Under the pieces are notes generated by a model. That model searched no databases. It was not told the origin of the DNA and saw only the letters and a list, made by a program, of their open reading frames with translations. Position numbers and translations under genes: made by a program. A DNA stretch of 64,000 nt from the NCBI RefSeq assembly GCF_023145695.1, contig NZ_JAJHVV010000016.1, positions 30,204-94,203 of the forward strand, read 5' to 3'. Position 1 is the stretch's first letter; every line of letters starts with the position of its first letter. Of this stretch, positions 8,964-17,438 are shown piece after piece. The DNA comes from Vibrio amylolyticus (GTDB lineage: Bacteria > Pseudomonadota > Gammaproteobacteria > Enterobacterales > Vibrionaceae).

Positions 8964-9250
8964 ATGCCCTATCGGCGGATGGGAATAATACGTATATCAC
9001 ACTATGTCGTCTAGTACTTTTTCAACTTTTTTTATTGTTTGGTGCCTTTTTGGGCAATTAAAGTGTGACAAAGAGCTATTTCACAAATAATAATCTCTGA
9101 ATAGTCGTTAACTTGCTGTTTAATGCAACAAGTTAACAGGATATAATCACCCAATGTTTACATTGATTTAACAGCCTTTTATGGGGTTGAATCGACACAA
9201 AACTATCAACTATATAAATGGTAAGCACGTACTTACCTTGGGAATTTAAA

Positions 9251-9673
9251 GTGAGTTTAATGGATATGTCTCAACGAATCTTAACAGTATTTTTCGCCGC
9301 TTTACTTAGTTCGACTGCCGCATACGCTGGTAGTGTTAGCCAAGAAGAGTACGATGCCATTGCCGAGCGCATCAAACCTGTTGGCAATGTCTACCTAGCT
9401 GGTGCTGAGCCCGTTGTAGAAGAAGACACAGGCCCTCGCGAAGGTAGTGCTGTTTACGGCATGTTCTGTACTGCTTGTCACGGAAGTGGTGTTGGCGGTG
9501 CTCCTGTCACAGGTAATGCTGGCGACTGGGGTGCTCGTATTGCTCAAGGTAAAGATGTATTAGCAGAACACGCAATCAATGGTTTCAACGCGATGCCACC
9601 AAAAGGCGGTTGTATGGACTGTTCAGATGATGAAATCATCGCAGCCATTGAGCATATGATTGAAGGCTTATAA
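9251..9673 (+). CDS. Cytochrome c5 family protein
   Basis: A small periplasmic monohaem c-type cytochrome. It has a signal peptide (hydrophobic stretch ending near STAAYAG), a haem attachment motif CTACH, a distal Met ligand in FNAMPPKGGC, and the Cys pair of the cytochrome c5 group (GGCMDCSDDE). Such proteins carry electrons between the quinol-oxidising complexes and terminal oxidases or reductases. The start is uncertain. I use the GTG at 9251 because GGGA lies 7-10 bases upstream; the ATGs at 9260 and 9266 or the ATG at 9218 are alternatives. Length is about 140 residues. A terminator shared with rep follows. Confidence 0.85.
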   Translation: MSLMDMSQRILTVFFAALLSSTAAYAGSVSQEEYDAIAERIKPVGNVYLAGAEPVVEEDTGPREGSAVYGMFCTACHGSGVGGAPVTGNAGDWGARIAQGKDVLAEHAINGFNAMPPKGGCMDCSDDEIIAAIEHMIEGL

Positions 9674-9694
9674 ACGTCTACTCTCCTTATTAAA

Positions 9695-9734
9695 AGAAAA
9701 GGCTTGGCTTACATAAGTAAACCAAGCCTTTTCT
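9695..9734. terminator. Bidirectional terminator between cytochrome c5 and rep
   Basis: AGAAAAGGCTTGG and CCAAGCCTTTTCT form a 13-bp stem with A and T runs on either side, placed between two convergent genes. Confidence 0.85.
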
Positions 9735-9763
9735 TTATCTAATATTCAATTTACAAAACAGCA

Positions 9764-11779
9764 CTACTTCTTGAACATTGCCCGTAAGTTTGCAATATGT
9801 GCTTGCCCTTTCTCCATCCGCTCTTCAGCCGATACGGGCTTTTTCCTAGACTCCCACTCAATATCATCTTGAGGAAGCTCATCTAAGAAGCGACTTTGAG
9901 AGGGTTTAATCAGTTCACCATATTGGCGACGCTCTTTACACATGGTAAAGGTCAGCTCTTTTTGCGCCCTAGTGATACCCACATACATAAGACGACGTTC
10001 CTCTTCAACATTGTCTTCATCAATGCTGGTTTGGTGCGGCAAAATTCCCTCTTCAGACCCAAGCAGGTAAACATAAGGGAACTCCAAGCCTTTTGAAGCG
10101 TGAAGCGTCATTAACTGAACAGCATCATTGTCTTCGTCCTCCTCACCGCGTTCCATCATGTCTCTTAAGGTTAGCTTGAGTACGACTTCTTTTAATGTCT
10201 TCTCTTCTTGGTCGTAGTTGTCGCCTTCTAGATCAGCAACAATCCATGAATAGAGATCCGAGACGTTCTTCATTCTCATCTCTGCCGCTTTGGCGCTAGA
10301 AGAGGTCTCATATAGCCAGTCTTCATAATTGATATCACGTACCAATGAACGCACCGCTTCAACGGTATTCCCGCGCTCTGAGTTATCTGCGATTCTCACT
10401 ATCCACTGAGTGAAACGTTGCAGGTTCTCAAGCCCTCGCCCCGTTAAATGCTGTTCCAAGCCCATTTCAAAGCTGGCGGCAAACAGGCTTTTTCCTCGCA
10501 TGTTCGCGTAGCTACCCAACTTTTCGAGCGTCACAGGACCAATCTCCCGGCGAGGCGTATTCACGATTCTCAAAAACGCATTGTCATCATCAGGGTTAAC
10601 CAAGACACGTAAGTACGCCATGATGTCTTTGATTTCTGCGCGAGAGAAGAATGACGTACCACCCGATAGCTTGTACGGCACTTTGTTTTGCACTAGCCAT
10701 TTTTCAATCAAACGAGACTGGTGATTACCTCGATACAAGATGGCGTAATCTTTATAGTTGGTTCGGTTCAAGAACTTGTGAGCAATGATCTCACCGGTAA
10801 CACGCTCTGCTTCATGCTCTTCATTTTTTGCCATGAGCACCTTAAGTGGCTCACCTTCTGGAATTTCAGAAAACAGCGTTTTTTCATACACGTGTGGGTT
10901 GTTGGCAATCAGAATATTAGCGGCACGTAGAATTCGGCACGTTGAACGGTAATTCTGTTCAAGTTTAATTAACCTTAAGCTTGGGTAGTCTTGACCCAGT
11001 AGCACCAAGTTCTGAGGTTTAGCACCACGCCAAGAGTAGATAGATTGGTCATCATCCCCTACTACGGTTAATCGCTCGCGTTCTCCAACTAAGAGCTTAA
11101 CTAATTCGTATTGACTGGTATTGGTATCTTGATATTCATCCACCAACAGATACTTAATGCGGCCTTGCCAGCGTTTGCGAACGTCTTCATTGGTACGAAG
11201 CAACAAAACTGGCAGTGAAATGAGATCATCAAAATCAAGCGCGTTATACGCCTTCATTTGCTTTAAGTACATCTCATAGCAGAAAGCGAACAGCTGATCT
11301 TGCTCACCTACCGCCCTGCCTTTAACTTGCTCAGAGGTGAGCATGTCATTCTTCCAATTAGAAATCGCACTCATTAATTGGCGCAAAAGGTCTTTATCGC
11401 CGTCGAGCTGCTTTTCCGTCAGCTCTTTTAATAACGCCATTTGGTCTTGGTCATCAAACAGTGAGAAACCCGCTTTTAAACCCAGTACCTTGTATTCACG
11501 GCGGATGATATTGAGACCGAGTGTATGGAAGGTAGAGACCATTAAGCCTTTAGATTCCGCTTTACCTAATGTTTGACCAACACGCTCTTTCATTTCTCGC
11601 GCGGCTTTATTGGTAAAAGTCACCGCAGCGATATTTCTCGCTTTATAGCCACACTGCTGAACCAAATAAGCAATTTTATTGGTGATCACTCGCGTTTTGC
11701 CCGAGCCAGCCCCGGCTAATACCAGGCATGGTCCTGATACATATTTTACGGCTTCATCTTGTTGGGGGTTCAGCTTCAT
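9764..11779 (-). CDS. rep: ATP-dependent DNA helicase Rep
   Basis: This is a superfamily 1 (UvrD/Rep) 3'-5' helicase that helps replication forks pass protein-bound DNA. I start it at the ATG at 11779 (MKLNPQQDEAV), which aligns with E. coli Rep and has GAGA upstream, giving 671 residues against 673 in E. coli. Motifs in order are Walker A AGAGSGKT (residues 22-29), TFTNKAA, VDEYQDTN (Walker B), GDDDQSIYSWRGA, QNYRST, LMTLHASKGLEF and VGITRAQ. It stands alone, convergent with the cytochrome c5 gene and divergent from vexR. Confidence 0.97.
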   Translation of the reverse strand: MKLNPQQDEAVKYVSGPCLVLAGAGSGKTRVITNKIAYLVQQCGYKARNIAAVTFTNKAAREMKERVGQTLGKAESKGLMVSTFHTLGLNIIRREYKVLGLKAGFSLFDDQDQMALLKELTEKQLDGDKDLLRQLMSAISNWKNDMLTSEQVKGRAVGEQDQLFAFCYEMYLKQMKAYNALDFDDLISLPVLLLRTNEDVRKRWQGRIKYLLVDEYQDTNTSQYELVKLLVGERERLTVVGDDDQSIYSWRGAKPQNLVLLGQDYPSLRLIKLEQNYRSTCRILRAANILIANNPHVYEKTLFSEIPEGEPLKVLMAKNEEHEAERVTGEIIAHKFLNRTNYKDYAILYRGNHQSRLIEKWLVQNKVPYKLSGGTSFFSRAEIKDIMAYLRVLVNPDDDNAFLRIVNTPRREIGPVTLEKLGSYANMRGKSLFAASFEMGLEQHLTGRGLENLQRFTQWIVRIADNSERGNTVEAVRSLVRDINYEDWLYETSSSAKAAEMRMKNVSDLYSWIVADLEGDNYDQEEKTLKEVVLKLTLRDMMERGEEDEDNDAVQLMTLHASKGLEFPYVYLLGSEEGILPHQTSIDEDNVEEERRLMYVGITRAQKELTFTMCKERRQYGELIKPSQSRFLDELPQDDIEWESRKKPVSAEERMEKGQAHIANLRAMFKK

Positions 11780-11923
11780 GGCGATCTCAATATTGTGGCA
11801 GCGATTCATTTAAGTATTGGAGGGCTATCATAATCGTGCAATGCAACGAATGCTATCGTCTAATTAATAACATTCTCTTACAGTGATACAAATAAATGTT
11901 GCATCGATCCACACTTATCGATC

Positions 11924-11949
11924 TATAATGAATGAACGTTCATTCATTA
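11924..11949 (+). promoter_or_regulatory. vexR promoter -10 overlapped by a palindromic TetR-type operator
   Basis: TATAAT (11924-11929) is a consensus -10. A plausible -35 is TTGCAT at 11899 with a long 19-base spacer. Bases 11926-11949 form a perfect 24-base palindrome with half-site TAATGAATGAAC. The site covers the -10 and ends 10 bases before the vexR ATG, a classic position for autoregulation by a TetR-family protein. Confidence 0.7.
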
Positions 11950-11959
11950 CTGGTGTCCT

Positions 11960-12541
11960 ATGACTACGAAACAGACCGATGATAAGCGTCAAAAGATATT
12001 ACTCGCAGCAGGCGTTGTTATTGCCGATGTAGGATTACAAGGGCTTTCAATGCAGAGACTAGCTAAAGAAGCAGGTGTCGCCGCGGGGACTATCTATCGC
12101 TACTTTGACGATAAAGAGCATCTAATTGAAGAACTTAGATTACACGTCGCACAACGTATTGCCGATGTAGTACAAAGCGACGTTGATGAATCTATGCCAC
12201 TTAAAGAGCGCTATCGAAAGATGTGGCTCAATATTTGGAGCCTAGTGGGCACGGACATTGCGATGCTAAAAAACCGCATTCAATATGATTCGACGCCCAT
12301 TGGCAACTGCAGCGCCTCTCGTGAAGAAGAGCGCGGCATGTTCAAAGAGGTCTACACCCTCTTTAAACAAGGTAAAGAACAAGGGGTTTTTAAGCCACTT
12401 GATAATGAATTGCTTTCAGCATTGAGCTTGGAAACAAGCGTTACCCTGGCTCGTAAGCACACTTTTGGATTGTACCAACTCAGTGATGACGCGATTGAAG
12501 CGGCCATTAATGCAAGTTGGGATGCCATTACTAACCATTAA
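11960..12541 (+). CDS. vexR: TetR-family regulator of the adjacent RND efflux operon (VexR-like)
   Basis: A 193-residue TetR-family regulator. The N-terminal helix-turn-helix (about residues 10-56) includes GLQGLSMQRLAKEAGVAAGTI and the family hallmark YRYFDDKEHLIEEL. The C-terminal part is a variable ligand-binding domain. It is 60 bases upstream of the membrane-fusion gene on the same strand and shares the layout of the Vibrio cholerae vexRAB locus, which also neighbours ubiK and ilvC as I recall. It is expected to sense efflux substrates such as bile acids or detergents and to bind the palindrome over its own promoter. The name rests on synteny. Confidence 0.82.
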   Translation: MTTKQTDDKRQKILLAAGVVIADVGLQGLSMQRLAKEAGVAAGTIYRYFDDKEHLIEELRLHVAQRIADVVQSDVDESMPLKERYRKMWLNIWSLVGTDIAMLKNRIQYDSTPIGNCSASREEERGMFKEVYTLFKQGKEQGVFKPLDNELLSALSLETSVTLARKHTFGLYQLSDDAIEAAINASWDAITNH

Positions 12542-12600
12542 GCTATTTTTTAATAACCATTAGCTTATTTGCTAACAACTAACTTGGAGTCACCAGCAGA

Positions 12601-13707
12601 ATGAAAAAGTGGACTTTCTTTATGCTACTTATCGCCATTGTCCTATTTGGCAGTGTGATAGGTTTTAATCTGTTCAAGCAACAGAAAATTGCTGAATATT
12701 TGGCAAACCGTCCAGAGCCTGAGTTCCCTGTTACTGCGGTAGAAGTTGAAGCCGTAAATTGGGTTCCAGTGATCGAAGCGATCGGTTTTATCGAACCGAA
12801 TCAAGGTGTGACTGTGGCCAATGAAACCAATGGTGTCATTGACAAAATCACCTTTGAGTCTGGTACTCAAGTTGAGGAAGGTCAGTCGTTGGTGCTGCTT
12901 GACTCTGATGTTGAAAAAGCAAACCTGAAAAGTGCCAAGGCACGCTTGCCTGCTGCAGAGGCGAAGTACAAACGTTACCAAGGCTTATATAAGAAAGGCT
13001 CTATTTCTAAAGAAGCCTACGATGAAGCAGAAGCGAACTTTTATTCTCTTTCCGCCGATCTTGAAAGCTTAAAGGCTTCAATCGATCGTCGTGAGATTAA
13101 AGCGCCTTTCTCTGGTGTTGTGGGTATTCGTAACGTTTACCTAGGTCAATACCTGCAAGCCGGTACAGACATTGTTCGTCTAGAAGATACTAGCGTGATG
13201 CGTCTGCGCTTTACTGTGCCACAAACAGACATCTCTCGTATTCGTATCGACCAAACCGTTGATATCTTTGTTGATGCGTACCCAGAACGCCCGTTCAAAG
13301 GCTCTATCAGTGCCATTGAACCAGCCGTCAGCGTTCAAAGTGGTCTTATTCAAGTTCAAGCCGATATTCCAAACAGCGATGGTCAACTGCGTAGTGGTAT
13401 GTTTGCACGCGCTAATATCATTCTTCCTGAGCTAGAAAACCAAGTTGTACTGCCACAAACAGCGATTACTTACACTCTGTATGGTGACAATGTGTACATC
13501 GTAAGCGAAGAAGATGGCGAACAACGTGTAAAACAACACGTGGTTAAAGTGGGTGAACGCAGTGAGTCGATTGCTCACGTTTTAGATGGTGTGAAGGTTG
13601 GTGACCTGGTCGTAACAACGGGTCAGGTTCGTTTGAGTAATGATGCGAAAGTTCGCGTTGTTGAGAGCGATGCAACCACTCCTCCTGCTCAAACACCAAT
13701 GCTGTAA
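12601..13707 (+). CDS. vexA: RND efflux membrane fusion protein (VexA-like)
   Basis: A 368-residue periplasmic adaptor. An N-terminal hydrophobic segment (about 5-25) anchors or exports it. It has a barrel-sandwich (lipoyl-like) half with GVIDKITFESGTQVEEGQ, an alpha hairpin (about 95-160), the returning half with REIKAPFSGVVGI, a beta barrel, and a membrane-proximal domain. No lipobox Cys is visible, so it is probably held by the N-terminal helix. It bridges the inner-membrane pump to an outer-membrane TolC-type channel, and no such channel gene is in this window. It ends 11 bases before the pump gene. Confidence 0.87.
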   Translation: MKKWTFFMLLIAIVLFGSVIGFNLFKQQKIAEYLANRPEPEFPVTAVEVEAVNWVPVIEAIGFIEPNQGVTVANETNGVIDKITFESGTQVEEGQSLVLLDSDVEKANLKSAKARLPAAEAKYKRYQGLYKKGSISKEAYDEAEANFYSLSADLESLKASIDRREIKAPFSGVVGIRNVYLGQYLQAGTDIVRLEDTSVMRLRFTVPQTDISRIRIDQTVDIFVDAYPERPFKGSISAIEPAVSVQSGLIQVQADIPNSDGQLRSGMFARANIILPELENQVVLPQTAITYTLYGDNVYIVSEEDGEQRVKQHVVKVGERSESIAHVLDGVKVGDLVVTTGQVRLSNDAKVRVVESDATTPPAQTPML

Positions 13708-13718
13708 CTGGAGAAATT

Positions 13719-16700
13719 ATGCGCTTTACTGATGTTTTCATAAAACGTCCAGTTCTGGCGGTCTCGATCAGCTTTTTGATTGCGTTGCTTGGTATGCAAG
13801 CGATCTTCAAAATGCAGGTTCGTGAATACCCAGAAATGACGAATACCGTGGTTACAGTTACTACCAGCTACTACGGTGCCAGTGCCGATTTGATTCAAGG
13901 CTTTATAACTCAACCCTTGGAGCAAGCGGTCGCACAAGCCGACAATATCGACTATATGACGTCACAATCGGTGAATGGTAAATCAACCATCACGGTGACG
14001 ATGAAGCTCAATACCGATCCGAACGCGGCGCTGTCTGATGTATTAGCCAAAACCAACTCGGTTCGATCACAGCTGCCAAAAGAGTCTGAGGATCCGACAG
14101 TAACGATGTCGACAGGCTCTACAACTGCGGTACTTTATATCGGCTTTACCAGTGATGAACTCGCTTCAAGCCAAATTACCGATTACCTAGAACGTGTAAT
14201 TAACCCACAGCTATTTACCGTGAGTGGTGTTTCTAAAGTAGATCTTTACGGTGGTATGAAATACGCACTGCGCGTATGGCTAGACCCGTCTAAAATGGCG
14301 GCTCTGAACCTTACAGCCACTGATGTAATGGGCGTTCTGAATGCCAATAACTATCAGTCAGCAACAGGCCAGGTGACCGGTGAGTTTGTTATCTATAACG
14401 GTAGTGCGGATACGCAAGTATCAAACGTTGCTGAACTAGAAAACCTTGTTGTTAAGGGTAACGAAGGTAATATCATCCGTCTGGCTGACATTGCTAAGGT
14501 GAGTTTAGAAAAGAGTCATGATGTTTATCGTGCTAGCGCTAATGGCCAAGAGGCTGTAGTTGCCGCTATCAATGCGGCGCCAAGTGCAAACCCGATTAAC
14601 ATTGCGGCGGACGTTCTTGATCTACTTCCTACTCTAGAGAAGAACCTTCCAAGTAATATCGCAATGAACGTGATGTACGATTCAACCATCGCGATCAACG
14701 AATCAATCAATGAAGTTGTAAAGACTATCCTTGAAGCAGCGTTAATCGTTCTGGTCGTAATTACTCTGTTCCTTGGGTCATTCCGAGCGGTACTTATCCC
14801 TATCGTCACTATTCCACTCTCATTAATTGGTGTGGCGATGGTGATGCAGGTAATGGGCTTCTCTTGGAACTTGATGACACTACTAGCGATGGTACTCGCC
14901 ATTGGTTTGGTGGTTGATGATGCGATCGTTGTTCTAGAAAACGTTGATAGGCACTTGAAGTTAGGTGAATCCCCATTTAGAGCCGCTATCATAGGTACGC
15001 GTGAAATTGCGGTTCCTGTTATCGCAATGACATTAACGCTAGGTGCGGTATATGCGCCAATCGCAATGATGGGCGGTATTACGGGCTCGCTATTTAAAGA
15101 GTTTGCATTAACGCTTGCCGGCGCGGTATTTGTTTCCGGCATCGTGGCATTAACTTTATCGCCGATGATGTGTTCAAAAATGTTGAAGGCGAATGAAGAG
15201 CCAAGCAAATTTGAGAAAACGGTTCACAGCGTACTCGACAGAATGACCAATCGCTATTCACGTATGTTGAAATCCGTCATGGCTCATCGTCCTGTCGTGA
15301 TTGGTTTCTCGGTGATTGTATTTGCGGTCTTGCCTGTGCTGTTTAGCTTTATTCCAAGCGAACTTGCTCCCTCGGAAGATAAAGGCGTCATCATGTTAAT
15401 GGGCACTGCGCCATCAAACGCAAACCTAGATTACATGCAAAATACCATGAACGACGTAAACGAGATTCTTTCCGCTCAGCCTGAAGTGTCGTTTGCACAG
15501 GTATTTACTGGGGTTCCTAATGCAAACCAAGCCTTTGGTATTGCTTCTATGGTTCCTTGGAGTGAACGTGAAGAGAGCCAAGCTAACGTAGCCAAGCGTG
15601 TCGGTGATCTGGTTAAAGAAGTACCAGGAATGGCGGTAACAGCCTTCCAAATGCCAGAGCTTCCAGGTGCGGGTTCTGGTCTGCCAATTCAATTTGTTAT
15701 CACCACACCAAACAGCTTTGAAAGTCTGTTTACCGTGGCGTCTGATGTACTAAGTGAAGTCACGGCTAACCCTATGTTTGTTTACTCAGACCTAGATCTT
15801 AACTTTGACTCTGCGACGATGAAGATCAACATCGACAAAGACAAAGCAGGTGCATACGGCGTAACCATGCAAGATATCGGTATTACGCTTAGTACTATGA
15901 TGGCGGATGGTTATGTGAATCGTATTGACCTTAACGGTCGTTCGTATGAGGTTATCCCTCAGGTTGAGCGTAAGTTTCGCTTAAACCCTGAGTCGATGAA
16001 CAACTACTATGTTCGTGCTGCTGATGGTAACGCAGTTCCACTCGGTAGCCTTATTAACATTGATGTCATTGCTGAGCCTCGCTCGCTCCCTCACTTTAAC
16101 CAGTTAAACTCAGCAACGGTAGGCGCTGTTCCTGCTCCGGGTACCGCGATGGGTGATGCGGTTAATTGGTTTGAAGGTATTGCAACAGATAAGCTACCAA
16201 GTGGCTATAACCATGACTATATGGGTGAATCACGCCAATACGTAACAGAAGGCAGCGCTCTATACGCAACCTTTGGCTTGGCGCTGGCGATCATCTTCTT
16301 GGTTCTAGCGATTCAATTTGAGTCGATTAAAGACCCGTTAGTGATCATGGTTTCAGTTCCACTGGCTATTTGTGGTGCCTTGATTGCCTTGGCATGGGGC
16401 GCAGCATCAATGAACATCTACTCTCAGGTAGGCTTGATTACCTTAGTTGGTCTTATCACTAAGCACGGTATTCTTATCTGTGAAGTGGCTAAAGAAGAGC
16501 AGCTGCATAATAAGAAGAATCGTATTGATGCAGTAATGGAAGCGGCGAAGGTTCGTCTTCGCCCTATCTTGATGACAACGGCGGCGATGATTGCAGGTCT
16601 TATCCCACTGATGTACGCAACGGGTGCGGGTGCTGCTCAGCGCTTTAGTATCGGTATCGTTATCGTTGCTGGTCTTGCGATTGGTACTTTGTTTACGCTG

Positions 16701-16841
16701 TTTGTACTGCCTGTTATCTACAGCTATTTGGCAGAGAAACACAAACCATTGCCTGTGTTTGTGGAAGATAAAGATCTTGAGAAGCTAGCACGTATTGATG
16801 AAGCAAAAGCTGCTCAACGAGAAGTTTCTCACCCAAGCTAA
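13719..16841 (+). CDS. vexB: RND multidrug efflux pump (VexB-like)
   Basis: A 1040-residue inner-membrane proton/drug antiporter of the RND superfamily (AcrB fold). The start MRFTDVFIKRPVLA and the early motif are typical, and a GGAG lies 6 bases before the ATG. The proton-relay residues are intact: the Asp pair in LVVDDAIVVLENV at residues 400-401 and Lys915 in LITKHGILI. Two large periplasmic loops separate membrane segments 1-2 and 7-8. With VexA and TolC it should export bile acids, detergents and antibiotics. The similarity to V. cholerae VexB is recalled, not computed. Confidence 0.88.
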   Translation: MRFTDVFIKRPVLAVSISFLIALLGMQAIFKMQVREYPEMTNTVVTVTTSYYGASADLIQGFITQPLEQAVAQADNIDYMTSQSVNGKSTITVTMKLNTDPNAALSDVLAKTNSVRSQLPKESEDPTVTMSTGSTTAVLYIGFTSDELASSQITDYLERVINPQLFTVSGVSKVDLYGGMKYALRVWLDPSKMAALNLTATDVMGVLNANNYQSATGQVTGEFVIYNGSADTQVSNVAELENLVVKGNEGNIIRLADIAKVSLEKSHDVYRASANGQEAVVAAINAAPSANPINIAADVLDLLPTLEKNLPSNIAMNVMYDSTIAINESINEVVKTILEAALIVLVVITLFLGSFRAVLIPIVTIPLSLIGVAMVMQVMGFSWNLMTLLAMVLAIGLVVDDAIVVLENVDRHLKLGESPFRAAIIGTREIAVPVIAMTLTLGAVYAPIAMMGGITGSLFKEFALTLAGAVFVSGIVALTLSPMMCSKMLKANEEPSKFEKTVHSVLDRMTNRYSRMLKSVMAHRPVVIGFSVIVFAVLPVLFSFIPSELAPSEDKGVIMLMGTAPSNANLDYMQNTMNDVNEILSAQPEVSFAQVFTGVPNANQAFGIASMVPWSEREESQANVAKRVGDLVKEVPGMAVTAFQMPELPGAGSGLPIQFVITTPNSFESLFTVASDVLSEVTANPMFVYSDLDLNFDSATMKINIDKDKAGAYGVTMQDIGITLSTMMADGYVNRIDLNGRSYEVIPQVERKFRLNPESMNNYYVRAADGNAVPLGSLINIDVIAEPRSLPHFNQLNSATVGAVPAPGTAMGDAVNWFEGIATDKLPSGYNHDYMGESRQYVTEGSALYATFGLALAIIFLVLAIQFESIKDPLVIMVSVPLAICGALIALAWGAASMNIYSQVGLITLVGLITKHGILICEVAKEEQLHNKKNRIDAVMEAAKVRLRPILMTTAAMIAGLIPLMYATGAGAAQRFSIGIVIVAGLAIGTLFTLFVLPVIYSYLAEKHKPLPVFVEDKDLEKLARIDEAKAAQREVSHPS

Positions 16842-16859
16842 TGCTTAGTCTGAATCATA

Positions 16860-16887
16860 AATAGGTCACGGAAGTGGCCTATTTTTT
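16860..16887 (+). terminator. Intrinsic terminator of the vexRAB operon
   Basis: AATAGGTCAC-GGAA-GTGGCCTATT (one wobble pair), directly followed by TTTTT, 19 bases past the vexB stop. Confidence 0.85.
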
Positions 16888-17001
16888 TATCTCGCGTTAA
16901 TCACTTTCTAGTCGTGCGACTGAACATTTTTTCCACCAACTAGCGACTTTTCTATTCGGTTTAAATAGAATGGTGGCAAATTAATAGGAGTTTTTAACCC
17001 A

Positions 17002-17253
17002 ATGTTTGATCCAAAAAAATTAGAGCAAATCGCTAAGCAGATTCACGATTCTATGCCAGCCCCTGTTAAAGACCTTGGTGCTGATGTTGACCAAAAAGTT
17101 CGCCAAGTCATCCAAGGCCAACTAAACAAACTAGACGTAGTGAGCCGCGAAGAGTTTGACGTACAGACTCAAGTGTTGCTTCGCACTCGTCAAAAGCTTA
17201 CAGAAATGGAGCAAAAGCTTGCTCAACTTGAAGAGAAGCTAGCAGATAAGTAA
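17002..17253 (+). CDS. ubiK: Ubiquinone biosynthesis accessory factor UbiK
   Basis: An 83-residue BMFP/YqiC-family protein. The N-terminal half contains an amphipathic region (FDPKKLEQIAKQIHDSMP). The C-terminal half, from about residue 45, is a coiled coil (VQTQVLLRTRQKLTEMEQKL) that forms trimers. In E. coli it helps the aerobic ubiquinone-modifying enzymes work, together with the lipid-binding protein UbiJ, whose gene also lies in this window (35384-35989). AGGAG is 12 bases upstream of the ATG. It has its own terminator. Confidence 0.9.
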   Translation: MFDPKKLEQIAKQIHDSMPAPVKDLGADVDQKVRQVIQGQLNKLDVVSREEFDVQTQVLLRTRQKLTEMEQKLAQLEEKLADK

Positions 17254-17284
17254 CCACTTACCCTACTCTTTAAAACCTATTAAA

Positions 17285-17316
17285 AAAGGGCTTGGTCATC
17301 ACTGACCAAGCCCTTT
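17285..17316. terminator. Bidirectional terminator downstream of ubiK
   Basis: AAAGGGCTTGGTCA / TGACCAAGCCCTTT is a perfect 14-bp stem with loop TCAC, flanked by A and T runs on both sides, between convergent ubiK and ilvC. Confidence 0.88.
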
Positions 17317-17350
17317 ATATTTTTTTATCTAGAAGAACGTTTTGAAGCCA

Positions 17351-17427
17351 TAGAGCTTAAGATCGAGGCGGAAAGACGGAGTTTGCGAGTAGCAAATGAG
17401 TATTTCCAACAAAGAGCTTAGGCTCTA
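17351..17427. repeat. Foldable intergenic element with nested inverted repeats
   Basis: The ends TAGAGCTTAAG (17351-17361) and CTTAGGCTCTA (17417-17427) pair at 10 of 11 positions. Inside, GGAAA pairs with TTTCC, and GAGTTTGC with GCAAATGAG across a 5-base loop. The whole 77 bases can form one long interrupted hairpin. It resembles the short folded intergenic elements scattered in Vibrio genomes, but I cannot confirm other copies because only one is in this window. Confidence 0.4.
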
Positions 17428-17438
17428 GAGCAATAAAA

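Noticed and set aside
14525..15208. 227-codon minus-strand frame within vexB
   Set aside because: Fully antisense to a conserved RND pump gene, with Ser/Thr/Ala/Ile-rich composition expected from the complementary strand and no ribosome site.
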